A stretch of DNA of 64,000 nucleotides from Stercorarius parasiticus (lineage: Eukaryota > Chordata > Aves > Charadriiformes > Stercorariidae): assembly GCA_013396915.1 (NCBI GenBank), contig VWZL01000808.1, positions 1,726,483-1,790,482 of the forward strand, written 5' to 3'. The translations under genes were made by a program, and so were the position numbers. The notes below the pieces were generated by a model. The model was not told the DNA's origin and made no database searches. It saw only the letters and a program-made list of their open reading frames with translations. Positions 24,423-36,437 of this stretch are shown one piece after another. How positions within the stretch are numbered: position 1 is the first letter of the stretch; the number at the start of each line of letters is the position of its first letter.

Positions 24423-27400
24423 CTTATTCTTTTTTTTCAATTAGGTTTATGGGGGAGTCGAATCTCTGATTAGATAACAGTTCAGAAGATGCAAAAGTCC
24501 CAGGCTGTAAAAGTCTACACTTGTTCTCTATTTCAAGGCCCATGAAATACCAGTGCCCTTATACGAATAAAATAGTGAATTAAATATGCTCTATTACTTT
24601 TAGTTTTCATTGTCTCTAACATGTAAGATCACAAACAGGTAGCACTTAAAAACAGAGACTACATTAAGTATGAATTTAAATGAGAAATTTTAAAAACCTC
24701 AGAGAACAGCTGTCTTTTCAGATTTCTCTTAACCATGCTCTAAATGCCAGAGCTCACAAACCAAATGCCACTAGGGGCTGAGTAAAATTCCTGCCCTGAT
24801 TCCATTCAGAGCAAATGATTTATAGAAGGGATGAGTCTGGCCAAATACACACAGATGATCTGTAAACAGGATGTGGCATTTCTCCTGCAGAAAAAAGATA
24901 ATGTTGAATTGTGCCCTTCAGAACTGCATCTTACTTAGAGCCATCTGTTACTCAGGCTTCTGCATCCATATCTATCATGCTGTCGGTTAGCTGCATCTAA
25001 ATCTATTACTTAAAAATATGAGAGTCTATGCTGCCTGGACTCTGGAGGAAGGATTCAGTAATTGTGTACTTTGCAACACCAAAACCACCAACAGCAATAC
25101 ATTGTCTCTTTTTACCATTCTGGGAAGCGGGAGGAAAAAACTTACTATGCTGACTGTACACAAACTGTGGGTATTTAACTGCAGGGGACCCCAATCCTAC
25201 TGAGATTACATGTGCACTTCACTTCAGTGACTTGGGTACTGGTCAGAAGTAACAAAGTTACCCTTCATACATTGGCAAGATGGTGAATTTCTCAGGTTAC
25301 TACACACACACACACCACGTTCTACATAGATGCTAGCAAAGTCTGCAAGACTTGGCTACAATTACTATAAATCTGTAGGACAACCACCAATGAATTCCCA
25401 GGATCTAGGTTTTATTTCATGCTATATCATCATGATGTTAATGCCATTGGGTCTTTGCTGACTCACCTTTTGGAACCAGGATAAAAGTGTTTAAATCCTT
25501 TGTAAATGCTCTGAGACAAATTGCTGAGGAGTGTGGTACAAAAGCAATGAAGAATAGATACGGTTAATTAGCCAAGGTTTAACAACAGAGCAGAGAGAAA
25601 AGGGAGGGGTAGGGCTCTGCCTAAGCAGTCTCTCAGTATTTGAAGGAAATCACTTTTCTGCTCTGCACTACCATTGCTACACAGGATAGATTAAAAGGCT
25701 GACCTCTGCTGATGCACTCAAGAAATGGGGACAAAACCATCTAATCTCCCATTAGATTTTTGTCCCGGTCAGAACATGTAGTGTCATCAGAGTGGCCACA
25801 GGGTCCCCATTTATAATAGCACTACTGGATTGCCCACCAATAAAAAAAGTACATGTTGCAATAAAGCGCGAGAGCTGATTCCCAGAAAACTGTAATGTCA
25901 TAAGCCAGAAGGATTTCCACAGGATTCCTGCTTGTCACAGAGAACAGTTAGTTATGGCATAGTTGTGAAACAGTCTTGCAACCTGGTTGCAAGATCTTGA
26001 TAATTTCAGTTCACAACAGATGCAAATTTACATGCCACATGAAACAATAAGGATCCACACAAAGACATCTACTAGCTTTATGGTTATTTTCACTGGACAG
26101 ACACCAACACCGAACAGGAGCTGAAAAAACTGGGAGCCTAACTCTATTCCTTTGTTAAAAGTCATGGTTCTAATAATATTTGAATTAGCTGCCGAGCATG
26201 CCGCAGTAGTGGAGCACAGAGTTAAAAAGCCTTCTTGCTGTCCCAATCACTTTTCTTACAAGGAAGTCCACCCTTATAAATTCTGTGTACCATTGATGAC
26301 TTATTCTCTGATTAGGATCCCAGTATGTCTGGTATCTGTGGACACATGGATATTGGAGACAATTCCTGCCTTGGATGCGTAAATGACTTATGATATAGCA
26401 ACCCCAGTGAGGCTGAAATAAATGAACAAACAGGGAGACACCATAACAACAAAGAAACGTAAGCAACAGCAAGTACCAGCTATCAGCTGGCCAGTCATCT
26501 CCCTGGGTGTCTTTCCAGATTCACCCAGACTTCACCAGCTCTAGCTGTAGGCTAAACTTCCTAAACATTCACGTGGAAGAACTCCTAATCCACATTTGCT
26601 GTTTTGAACTCCATCTAGCCAATATGTGTGTGGGAATGAGTAGAGACATCACGCTATACTTGGTCATAAAACTGCACACCAATGCTGATGGATCCCCCCA
26701 AGTGCCCTTGCACAACTGCCCCTCGAAGGATATACAAAATGCTTTGAAATTGGTCAGGAAATAATCCTAGAGCACCTCAGAACCAAGACCCATGGCCCAG
26801 GCAGATGCACGCAACCAGCATTGCGACAGAGAGGACATGGTACAACAGGCAGGGCTCCTCCAGCTCTGACAGGTCCACATACCATCTGCAGGGCCCTGGG
26901 GCTGGCACTGCTGCCTTTTTTCACCTCTACAGTCTGGGAGCTGGAGGGGAGAGAAGAGCACCAATGGCCTCCCCAGGGGTGAGGTAGAGGGGGCTGTAAT
27001 GCTCTGCTTTGAGTTACATCAGATATTAGTGGCTGGGAAGATCAGCTACGGGGAAAATTTGCACATTTTACAGCTTTGCTGGGTTGTATGAAATTCTAGA
27101 AGAGAGGCTGTGAGATCTCCACAACAGGAAGGTCCTGCTAACAAGGCAGTCTTGTACCACTTCAAAAATACATTTCCTTGAATTTACTGCAAGATGTTCA
27201 CACCCTGGCAGGAAAAGCCCAGCCAGAGGTGTGGGCGCAGGTGCAAGAAGCCATGTCCAGCTGTGAAAGCAGAGCTAGCCCAAGGAACCAAGAGCCAGCG
27301 GAGCAGGCAAGGACTTGGAGGGTGCAGTCCGACATGCTTACAGCTGCTGCACCGTAGCCTGTTGTCAGACCCAATTGTTGAACAGATTAGATTTATACAG

Positions 27401-28135
27401 TCGTTTGATTGCTCCTTATAAAAACCTTTCTGGGTGAAGCAAGAATACCAGTTTAGCAATTTTATCCTGTCAGCATGTGCAAATGACTACTGTGTGGTAG
27501 GAAGCAACATTTTTCCCCCCCCTACTTATGTAAACTCCTTTAACTTTTGCTCTACAAGTATGTGTTGTCTTAAGTTTTCCTCAACATTGCTCCTGTTCTA
27601 AGGGACATGTAGGTTGCCATTCTGCTGGCAGAGGTCCCTCCTCCACACCTCAGTCTGCAACTAAATCTAAGAAGGGATGGAGGCCTCTTTAAGGGCTAGT
27701 GGATGGAGAAGTCTTGCTTCATAGCTTGAAATATGACTCCAGGCTTCTGAACTCCATTGTTTTTCCCTAAGAGACATTTCTAGAAAATTCAGTCTGGCTT
27801 GTGAACTACCAGGGTGTAAGAAACTTCTTTGGGATCACGGATATAGGTACCTAAGGAAAGAAAGCCTATTGCGCAAACTTGCAGTCTTTACACACGGATT
27901 CACACATTTGAGGGGTCTACAAGAAATTGAAAATTTCGTTTGGTGCACTATGAAGGTACAGCACTCCATGCAACTGTCTTACATTGAAAAAACTTTAACT
28001 GATTAACTGATTTATTTTTTTTCCCCAGATGGGCCTTGGAAATTCGTTGTTATTTAGTATAGCAACAGCCCAGATGGATTTGTTGATTTTTAATCACAGA
28101 GGTGGGACATTACTAACCTACTTTCAGGCTCATAC
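24423..28135. other. Unassigned tract with GC-richer patches
   Basis: Mostly AT-rich, with (AC)7 at 25302-25315 and more GC-rich segments at about 26780-26990 and 27190-27360. Those patches contain overlapping short open frames on both strands but no recognisable domain. They could be diverged repeats or exons of a non-coding RNA; no decision is possible by reading alone. Confidence 0.5.
25302..25315. repeat. (AC)7 microsatellite
   Basis: Seven uninterrupted AC dinucleotides. Confidence 0.9.
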
Positions 28136-28286
28136 CTCAAGGAGTGGTACAACAGCATGATTCTGTGAGAAGTCGCATTCACACAGGTACATGAAAAGAG
28201 AACTTCCACAAAGAAAATAGGAAATTCCACATTTTTTCAAGCAGTTGCATTTTCTGCCCCCTCCCCTCCATGTGACTTCCCTGCCT
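28136..28286 (-). CDS. Weak candidate exon with strong splice signals
   Basis: On the - strand, TTTTTTTTCCTTTTAG|AGG is a near-ideal acceptor and CTTGAG|GTATGAG a plausible donor, 151 bases apart. One frame is open throughout (first base completes a codon, ends in phase 0) and includes CNCLKKCGISYFLCGSSLFM, then YLCECDFSQNHAVVPLLE, unusually Cys-rich. No domain was recognised, and poly-pyrimidine plus AG pairs arise often by chance in introns. Confidence 0.2.
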
Positions 28287-29339
28287 CTAAAAGGAAAAAA
28301 AACCCACCCTAGTCTATAAGCCCCCCAAAATCCAGCTCTGGGCAGCCCAGAACAGGTGTCACCTTTGAAACTTGACACACCTCATTAATTCTCTCCAGTT
28401 CTTTCTTTGATGGGTGGCCCAAGGGAAGCTCTTGGGAACAGCATGAAGCAGGCAGAGACTTGATCTTTTACATTTTCCATCTGCATTTCATCTGTATTGC
28501 TTTATCATCACAACCTATTGTTTCTCTCTCTCTTTCCTTTCAACAGATTTTTGTGGATAGGCTCTCACTAATGCACAAAGAGCTTTTGGTCTTCATCCAT
28601 CCTGCTTGCCCATAAAATTGTCAGTGGGCTCAGAAAAAAAACAAACCACCACTAACACACCCAGAGTAGCCACTAAAAATTTTGAGAATTCATGTTGGAT
28701 AGCATGAATAAAAAATGTTTGCATGAGTATAAGGATGGGAAGGGAAGGGATTTCCAGCTATGATCACAGGCTAGCAGCAAAGCAGTGATATATATGAGTA
28801 TTTATTGGGAATGAAAGGTTTACTTTGATGTGAGTAAAGTCACTGAACTGGTCAGAGCATGAAATCTACAGTACACAGGCATAAATCAATACACTCACTG
28901 AAAAGACGTGGAGAACTAGACGCCCTGTATGAACACTTGTTAGACCACCCAGGCTGGCAGTTCCATATACTTTCAAAACCTTTCCTTCAGGCTTGTAACT
29001 CCTACGAAGACAGGGGTGAATTCAGTTTAACAACTTGATTACGCTATGTTCATGAAGGGATCAGAAAATGTTTTAAAAACAAATGGCCCTTCTTATCTCA
29101 GAAACTGTTGGCTTAAGGGACTGAAGAGAAGTTTACCTCTTTCCACTCGCTGTACAAAACATTCTTCTGGCAAATAACCTCAACACTGCTAGAGCAGTCA
29201 AGAGTAAAGGAGGTAAACAGTTTACCACTTGTAAAGGGGGTGATTGGAGTTTATCCACATCTCACTTTCCAATCTGGATAAAACAGTTACTTTCATTCAC
29301 TTCTTATTTACCAAGCAAGTAATTTTATTCATTTTTAGT

Positions 29340-29392
29340 GTTTTTTGTTTGTTTATTTGTTGGGGCTTTGTTTGTTTTGTTGGGTTTTTTTA
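29340..29392. repeat. T/G-rich low-complexity tract
   Basis: Runs of T interrupted by G (GTTTGTTTATTTGTT and similar). Confidence 0.85.
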
Positions 29393-29483
29393 AGCATACT
29401 ATTGCGAATACACCTATTCCTTCCAAACTACATGTATGCCTCTGACAAAAACAATATGCTCACCAGGGCAGAGAATAAATTTC

Positions 29484-29517
29484 ATAAAGACTCATACCAA
29501 TAAATATGAGTCTTTAT
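29484..29517. repeat. Perfect inverted repeat, 13-bp arms, 8-base loop
   Basis: ATAAAGACTCATA and TATGAGTCTTTAT flank CCAATAAA. The central GACTC/GAGTC makes the arms more than simple A/T symmetry. Confidence 0.9.
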
Positions 29518-30163
29518 ATACCAAAAACTTGTATTTGGTGTTCTATAACAACCTGTACCACAGGCCCTAATAGAAAAAGCCCAACAAATTTCCTTTTTTG
29601 TGGAACAACAAAATCTGCACCTCCTTGTTCCTTCATGACGTACAATAAGATGACAGGAAAACAGTTGCAAGCCATAAGCATATAAATATACTGTCCCCCT
29701 GGTTTCTTATGCAACATTGCCAGAACTTGTTCTCTGAGTGCATCCAGATGTCAGTCAGTACTCATAACATTAGGAATTTGTTGGGATTTTTGATATATGG
29801 TACACACATCTCCTTAGGGATCTGTACGCAACCCCAGGACATTTGTGACACCTGACACTTTAATCTCCTCGCAAGGATTAAGACTTTATCAATTGCACAG
29901 CTGATATGGTTTTCTGTCCCTATCTTATGATACAAAACCAAAAAATATCTGACTGGAATGTCATTGTCAGACAAAACCAACAGTAATATAGAAAATTGGA
30001 CCTAGACAAAAAGAATAACAGTACAGTAACTAAGAGCCTGCTGCAAAAATACAGCAGTAAGCACAAGTAAGTTTAGCATACTCTTTTGCTCTAGCTTCTT
30101 CCACTTACGAGTATCATGCCATTACTACATTCTTACCTAGTATTTGATCATAAGGTCGAATCT

Positions 30164-30236
30164 GCAATTCTTACTCCTTAAATGAAAAACTTCATGTAGC
30201 TAGACCCAGTGAAGTCAATAGAACTACTCACCCAAG
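30164..30236. repeat. Dispersed repeat pair, copy 1
   Basis: About 73 bases sharing roughly four-fifths identity with 30886-30959, including the core CAGTGAAGTCAATAG. The GAAGTCAAT-type core recalls short dispersed repeats common in bird and reptile DNA, but the family is not identified. Confidence 0.65.
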
Positions 30237-30609
30237 CTGAACGAATTTTACAAGCATCAGGTAGAGGCAAAACCTCTTTCCTGGGACATTTTTCTACTGA
30301 CCTCTTTCACCAGCAATGTGATCCATAGCCATGTAACCTCTAGAGCCGTCAAAGGCAGATTTCAGTCTACTTTTCTGAGACCTCCTGCCAGTCAGGCTAA
30401 TTTGCTTGCTGGGCTCCATAATTTGGAGTGAGCCAGTGTGGTATTGTCATTGTTTCCAGTCGTTGACGTGATGAATGGAGCAGGGACAGCTCTGTGCCAT
30501 CTGTTGCTTCTCTGTGTCATCACCACATCAATTCAGACACGTCGTTCTTAGCTACAAACATCTGGAACATTAAGACAACTGATACTTAACTGGGAAGACA
30601 AATTTCCTT

Positions 30610-30627
30610 AGTATTATTAATAATACT
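30610..30627. repeat. Perfect 18-bp palindrome
   Basis: AGTATTATT directly followed by AATAATACT; mostly A/T, so possibly accidental. Confidence 0.8.
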
Positions 30628-30885
30628 GAACCATAAGACATAGCTTTAACCTATGCTTAATGATGAAATTTCAGTCTCTGAACAGGAAATTAAGAAGCTA
30701 TTTCACACAAAGCTTAAAGATTATTGCTCATTGTTCCTGTAATGTAATTGTTTGGTGCTTCTGAAGCATGAGACTTACACAGATCCAGATGAGAACTAGT
30801 AACGCTACCCAGTTTAAAAAAAAAAAGTAACATTGCAAAATACCCAAAACACATTTTTTAATCTAACAATAAGAGGCTACGTTTT

Positions 30886-30959
30886 GTAATTCTTACTCAT
30901 TCAATGACGAACTTAATGTGATTAGACACAGTGAGGTCAATAGCCCTAACTCATCCAAG
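30886..30959. repeat. Dispersed repeat pair, copy 2
   Basis: Same orientation as copy 1, 722 bases away. Shared blocks include AATTCTTACTC, GACACAGTGAGGTCAATAG (copy 1: GACCCAGTGAAGTCAATAG) and CATCCAAG. Confidence 0.65.
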
Positions 30960-33325
30960 TAGTAGTTATGCTTCAATACCTTTTTATTAGCATTACTAAA
31001 ATTGGTGACATGATACAGTAGATTATTTGCCTTCCCCATTGCCAGTGAACAAATAATTTCAAGATGACACAGAAGTAGATTACTGTATTAAATGTGACTC
31101 CATACATGGGCTATCTACAGTCTCATTTCCTGTTGTCATTGCCTATAGTTTTGCTATTCATCATTTCAGTCCTATCCATCCTATCAACCATCCTATCTCT
31201 TGAGAGGGAAAAAAAATATTCTGTGTTTATTACCAGTTGTTATGATAAAGAGCTAGTACCAAGTTGCCTTATAAAAACTAAAATTTTTTCATTCAGTTGC
31301 CTCATGATACTTTACTATGGTTGACATTAGTCCTTTTTACCCTACAGCGTCAAAAAGATGCAAGAAACCAAATTATTGTTCACTTCACCTACTTACTGTA
31401 AATTTTCAAAAGGTTTGCCAGATCCGTTTTTTCTGTTTGCACTTCTGCAGAACTTCTTTTGACTTTTGAGAGTTATTCTCCATATATGGCTTTGCAGACT
31501 TAGTTACAATTCTTTCTCAATTTCATGCCTCACAGAAGTCAATAGAGCTCTGAAGCAGTACCAAAGGCCAGAAGGGCGGATGAAAGAGTGAATGAGAATT
31601 TAAAAAATCATCCTAGAATTGCTCCTAAATGCAGGAAGGGCAACATTGCAAAATTACCCCAAGAATTTTTAAAATCCACAAAGTTCTGAGACAGATGTTT
31701 TTTGAAGTTTGTTTAAGCCTTACATTTAATCGTACTATATAATTTTGTCAACAAAATAAAAATGTTGTTGGTTCCTTACTTGAGATCATTTGTATTTAAG
31801 ATTTAATATACAAGTCTGAAACACCCTGCATTTGTTACAGAAGCATCAGGAACACACTCTGGTATTCCAAAAATGTTTCAGGAGCTAGGACTCCAAGAGT
31901 TCAGCTGGTACATGTACCAGAGAATAAAATAATCTGAAGGTTTCCCAGAGCAGCAGGTTCTGTTTCAATACATTAGTTTCAGTCACAAGATTTTCATGAA
32001 ACACACTCATATTCTTACAGGAAGCTAGTTTATGATTGGAGTCTTTTAACCATCATGCCAAAACACCAGAAAACTAAAGCTTCTTCCCTATAAAGTTCAG
32101 CCATTTTTAGATGCCACGTAATCTTTAGTTTTTCTATTAAGCAAGGTTAAGTTTGACAGACCTCAGTAAAGAACTGGAATGAAGGGTTGCTTTTTCCCAG
32201 TCTCTGTCATTCTCTTTTGAAACAAATCCCTATGTCAAACAAAGCAGCGTATTTTATATCACTGGAGAAGGCTAGGCAAGTCAGGCCCTAGAGTACTTTC
32301 AGCGAGGCTTCATTCATCATTAGGCGCATTCATCCCTTAGCCTGGGAGGTGACTCTTTCAGCTATATTTAGCAGCCTACTGCTTACAGTAGATTTCAAAG
32401 CAACCTTTCCTATAAGTGAGACTGCAACCCAGGATAGAGGTCTTGTGCTGCTTTTTCAATGCTGCTAAAATTTCAAGCTATTAAGTGATCAGCTACAGTT
32501 TCCTCGGAGACTAGTGCATGTCCTTCAATTCCAGTGCTTTTGCTGAAGCTAACAGACATCTAAACCAGTTTTTTACCTTGAGTAGTTCTTTTCCTCACCT
32601 GCTATTCAATATGCTGGGAAACAGCAGCTGATCTCATAGATTTACTGCAGCATTAATGCAGTTTCTTTGCATAAGGCTTCATTCTCTTCCTTTTCTTTGC
32701 TGCAGGAAAGCATGCTAAAAATAGAACAGAGGTGAGTCAAGACTTCCGACCGAGATAGGGAAAAACTGAATAGTCAGCAGGGAAGGAGAGAACTGGGGGC
32801 AGGGGGAAGCTTAATAGACTCTGTTTTCATTGAAAACAGGTGTAGAGAGGAAAGCAGTGGAGCAGGGATTGAGAACTGTCAGGAGACATTCTGGAGATTG
32901 AGGTTTACTATCGCAATTCTGCGACAGAAATAGGAGGAAAAAGGCATTACTCCCCCTTTCCTTCCCACAGCAACTGCCATGCTCCAAACTCCAACCGTTC
33001 CCTTATCAGGTGTAGCAGCCAATTTTGCTCCTAAGATTTCTAGTCCTGGTAACGGAGACAGCTGAGCCATGGCCATTTTACTGCCCTAAACCGCCTCTTT
33101 TACTTGATACTTAAGGCAGTCATTAAACAGATCTGTCAGAAGCACTTGTTTTTGGAGACTAGTTTCTATAGTTCTATGAACCAACTGACTTACATCAACA
33201 GCATTAGTGGACTATGCGCCACTTCTTGTCATGTAAGAATTTCAAAATTATGATACTGTTTTTAACCTTGTGTGAAGGGTGAAGATTACATCTTTATCCC
33301 TAGATTTCTGAGGCCAGGTGACACC

Positions 33326-33365
33326 ACTAATCTTGAATCATTAGATCATTAGATTCAAGATTAGT
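33326..33365. repeat. Perfect inverted repeat, 14-bp arms, 12-base loop
   Basis: ACTAATCTTGAATC and GATTCAAGATTAGT are exact reverse complements around ATTAGATCATTA. This is the longest perfect stem seen in the window. Confidence 0.92.
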
Positions 33366-36300
33366 ACAATTCTACTCAGACAGTTTGGTGCTCTCCTAGT
33401 TCGTAGCCTGGCGCTCTGTTAGTGATCTGGGTTTGACTAAAGGATCCCTCAAGAAAAAAATCCACCCTGACATCAAGCATGAAAAGTTTCAGATGAAATC
33501 CACCTTCCACATGATGCTTATGGCAATACTTTAACTTCAGGAAGCAATATAATTACAAATAAATCCCAGATTTCATACAGTATAGAACAGCAAACAAATC
33601 ATCCATATATTTCCTCTTTTCCATATATGCTTATTAGAATTGTCAGTGGACTTTACAGGAACTCAAACCACTGTTCACTATCATGACCTTTTGATAATAC
33701 AGAACACCTTTGAATTAAATCTTTTTATCTAACCCAGAATACCAGACAAACCTTTTCTTGCAAACATCCCTGCCTTTCTACAGTTATATACATACTTTGA
33801 ATATTTCTGATCAAATCAATGCAGCTGCTCACAGTGTAAAGGTAAGGCTGAGAATAATTGTTTATAAGATACAGCAAAATTCCCTACCATTCTTATAACG
33901 TTTCTCAAATTGTGATTACTAAATGTGGTCACAGTTTAGATTATAGCGAGTCTTCTTTCCAGGGTTGTCACGGCCTTCCTAAGGCCTCACAGCATCCCTC
34001 TGTCCCTCAGCATCACCGTCAATAAAATACAAGTTGTTTTGCTGTCTTGTAATGGTATGAGATAGCTAATTATTACTGAGTTAACACCGGTAAAAAGCAA
34101 AGACTTTTGGGTTAACACTAGCTGATGTAGCAACAGAAGTCAGGATACTGCCTGGTTCAGTCTTTGATTGGACCTCAGGGCATCCGTGATGATGCTTGGT
34201 CCAGATGGAGTGTGTATTTTAGCAGATACTGGGATTTCCTAAATCATTGACAAGAACTATGAAGGTTTCCTAGTCAGTTCAAAGCTGCTACCCTTAATAC
34301 GTATTTACTGGACTCACATTTGAGCTAGATACTGTGAGAGGATTCTCTTCCCACACTCAGCATTGCCAGCTCTCACAATTTTATCAATAGTCTCATGGCA
34401 TTTAATGTTTTCTCCTGTAGCCCTAGCTCCTGGAGCAATGGGACTTTGTGAGATTAGCTTTATACTGTATTTTTTTGTTTGTTTAATGACAGTAGAGGAA
34501 CACTTGAGTTAGTGCTTTTTGTATTTTCATGTGTTCCTCTCCAGGGACAAAGGCAACAACATGGTATCTTAATGAAAGCTGAGATTTTCAGATGATAAAC
34601 GGCTGTGGGAACCAGGCTTCAAGATAAACAACCAATAGAGTCAGATCCATGTTGAACCTGAAGCCTTGGCAATTCTGGTTATGCAGCATTTTGTAACATT
34701 TATTATCCTCTGAGACTGAGTTTTGGTGTTTCTTCCAATAAAACCAAGTTAATAAATTGCATTTTTAATTTTGAACTGACCTTCTACACTTGAATTTTAT
34801 TTTCATAGCTTAGTTGCAGATAAGAAGCAGTTCACATTACTATTTCTGCTGTCCAGGGAACTAAAATCATACTTCATAGTATTTTTCTGTTTCAATATTT
34901 CTTTTGGGTCAAAACCAAAATTGTTTAGAAAGGTTTTTTTTCCTAAACAAACACTTAAACCCATTCTAGTTACCATTTTTTTGTTTATCTTTTGAATTTG
35001 TCTCTAGAGGGAGAAGATCCCGTAACTGATAGGCCATTTTTATAGTGAGAGGCAGAAGTTCAAATTCTTTCCCTGCCAGATTCATAACAGAGATTCTCAG
35101 CCCTTTTCTGCAGCAGGGACTTGAACCACTAGATTCACTGTCTTTCTTTCACTCTGCCACACTACAGCCAAATAAAATTTTATTTGTGTTCCTCTTAGGA
35201 ATATTTTTCAGTGAAACGGATGCAGAAGGATACAGAAGTAACTACCGGTTTGGGAAAATAAATTTAGAACTTCCTGAACCTTTTATTCCTTGGAGTTTTG
35301 TTGTACTTTCTGTTTATAGCATTTTTGTAAAATAAATACAGCATATTGTAAAATCAGTTATAAATCCATAGAATGTAGCCTTCAAAACTCAATTCTCTTT
35401 AACTGAAGACTATTTAGGTATTTTTTTGGAGGGCACTTTGCTGTGGCCTATTACTATTGGGCTCAAATGAGCCACTGAAATACTGCATCGCAATGTGTAG
35501 GCTCTTTGCTGTAGCTGTCCTGGTGCTCACTCTTAGCAGCTTAAGCTTCATAAGCACTAAGATTAATGTCAAATAGATCTCAACGAGGCACTAGCGTTAA
35601 CCAAAATCTGGAAGAACCCTTGACATAGTCCTTTGGCATTTGCTGAGTTACGCTCCTGAAACTAGAACAAACACAAAGCGGAGCTTTTCCTGGCACACTG
35701 TATGGCATCAAGATATTAGTGTAAGCATATATTTTGTGTTCATTAGCTTTTTACAGTTCCCAAGAATCTTCTTATCTAGTGAGATGTCACAGACATTAAG
35801 GCTCATTTTCATCTTTATCAAAAACTTGTGCAAAACTGGAGGAATAAACTGCTCAGATGAATAAGCTTGTACTGACCTCTGATGGTTGCGAATGCGTATG
35901 AAACACGGTACTGGATTATTTGTGCTTCCTTAGGAGCTCCAGTGCTCTAATTAAAAGAAGGTTGACATGACAAGAAAAAAAGTCTTTTGAGATGGAAACT
36001 AAATTATTTATAAGGGAGTCTAGGGATTATTTTTGCTCACATTATCATTTTCTTTTGAAAGCATGGTGAAAATGTATACAAGCCAAGTATTTGCAAACAA
36101 GTTATTTCCAATGCAAAGTCTGATTCTCTATCTTTCAGCTGTTTGGAAACTTCAAAAGAAGGTTTTATTAAAACACTCGTTCACCTTACTCCTTCTTTAT
36201 AAAGGAGTTTATCTCATAGGGCAGAAAACATACACAACATGAAAAAACTGTGAAAAAACTGAGAAGCGCGTGAACTTAAATCACTGTCAGGACAGTAGAA

Positions 36301-36395
36301 ACTGTCTTGTGATCTTTGGAATGGGCCCATCTGGGACACAAAAAAGGCTAGTGGGGCAGGGGGATAAGCCACCTTCATTCTGTCAAGATTTTCTC

Positions 36396-36437
36396 CCAAG
36401 TGTTTCCAAGTGTTTTCCCAATTCTCCCAATTTTCTC
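36396..36437. repeat. Compound short tandem repeats
   Basis: CCAAGTGTTT occurs twice in tandem, followed by TCCCAATTCT and CCCAATTTT; local slippage duplication. Confidence 0.75.

Noticed and set aside
29482..29980. Consecutive - strand open frames with hydrophobic stretches (62-72 codons each)
   Set aside because: Considered as a retroviral or membrane-protein remnant, but no family motif, Cys pattern or ordered domain could be identified.
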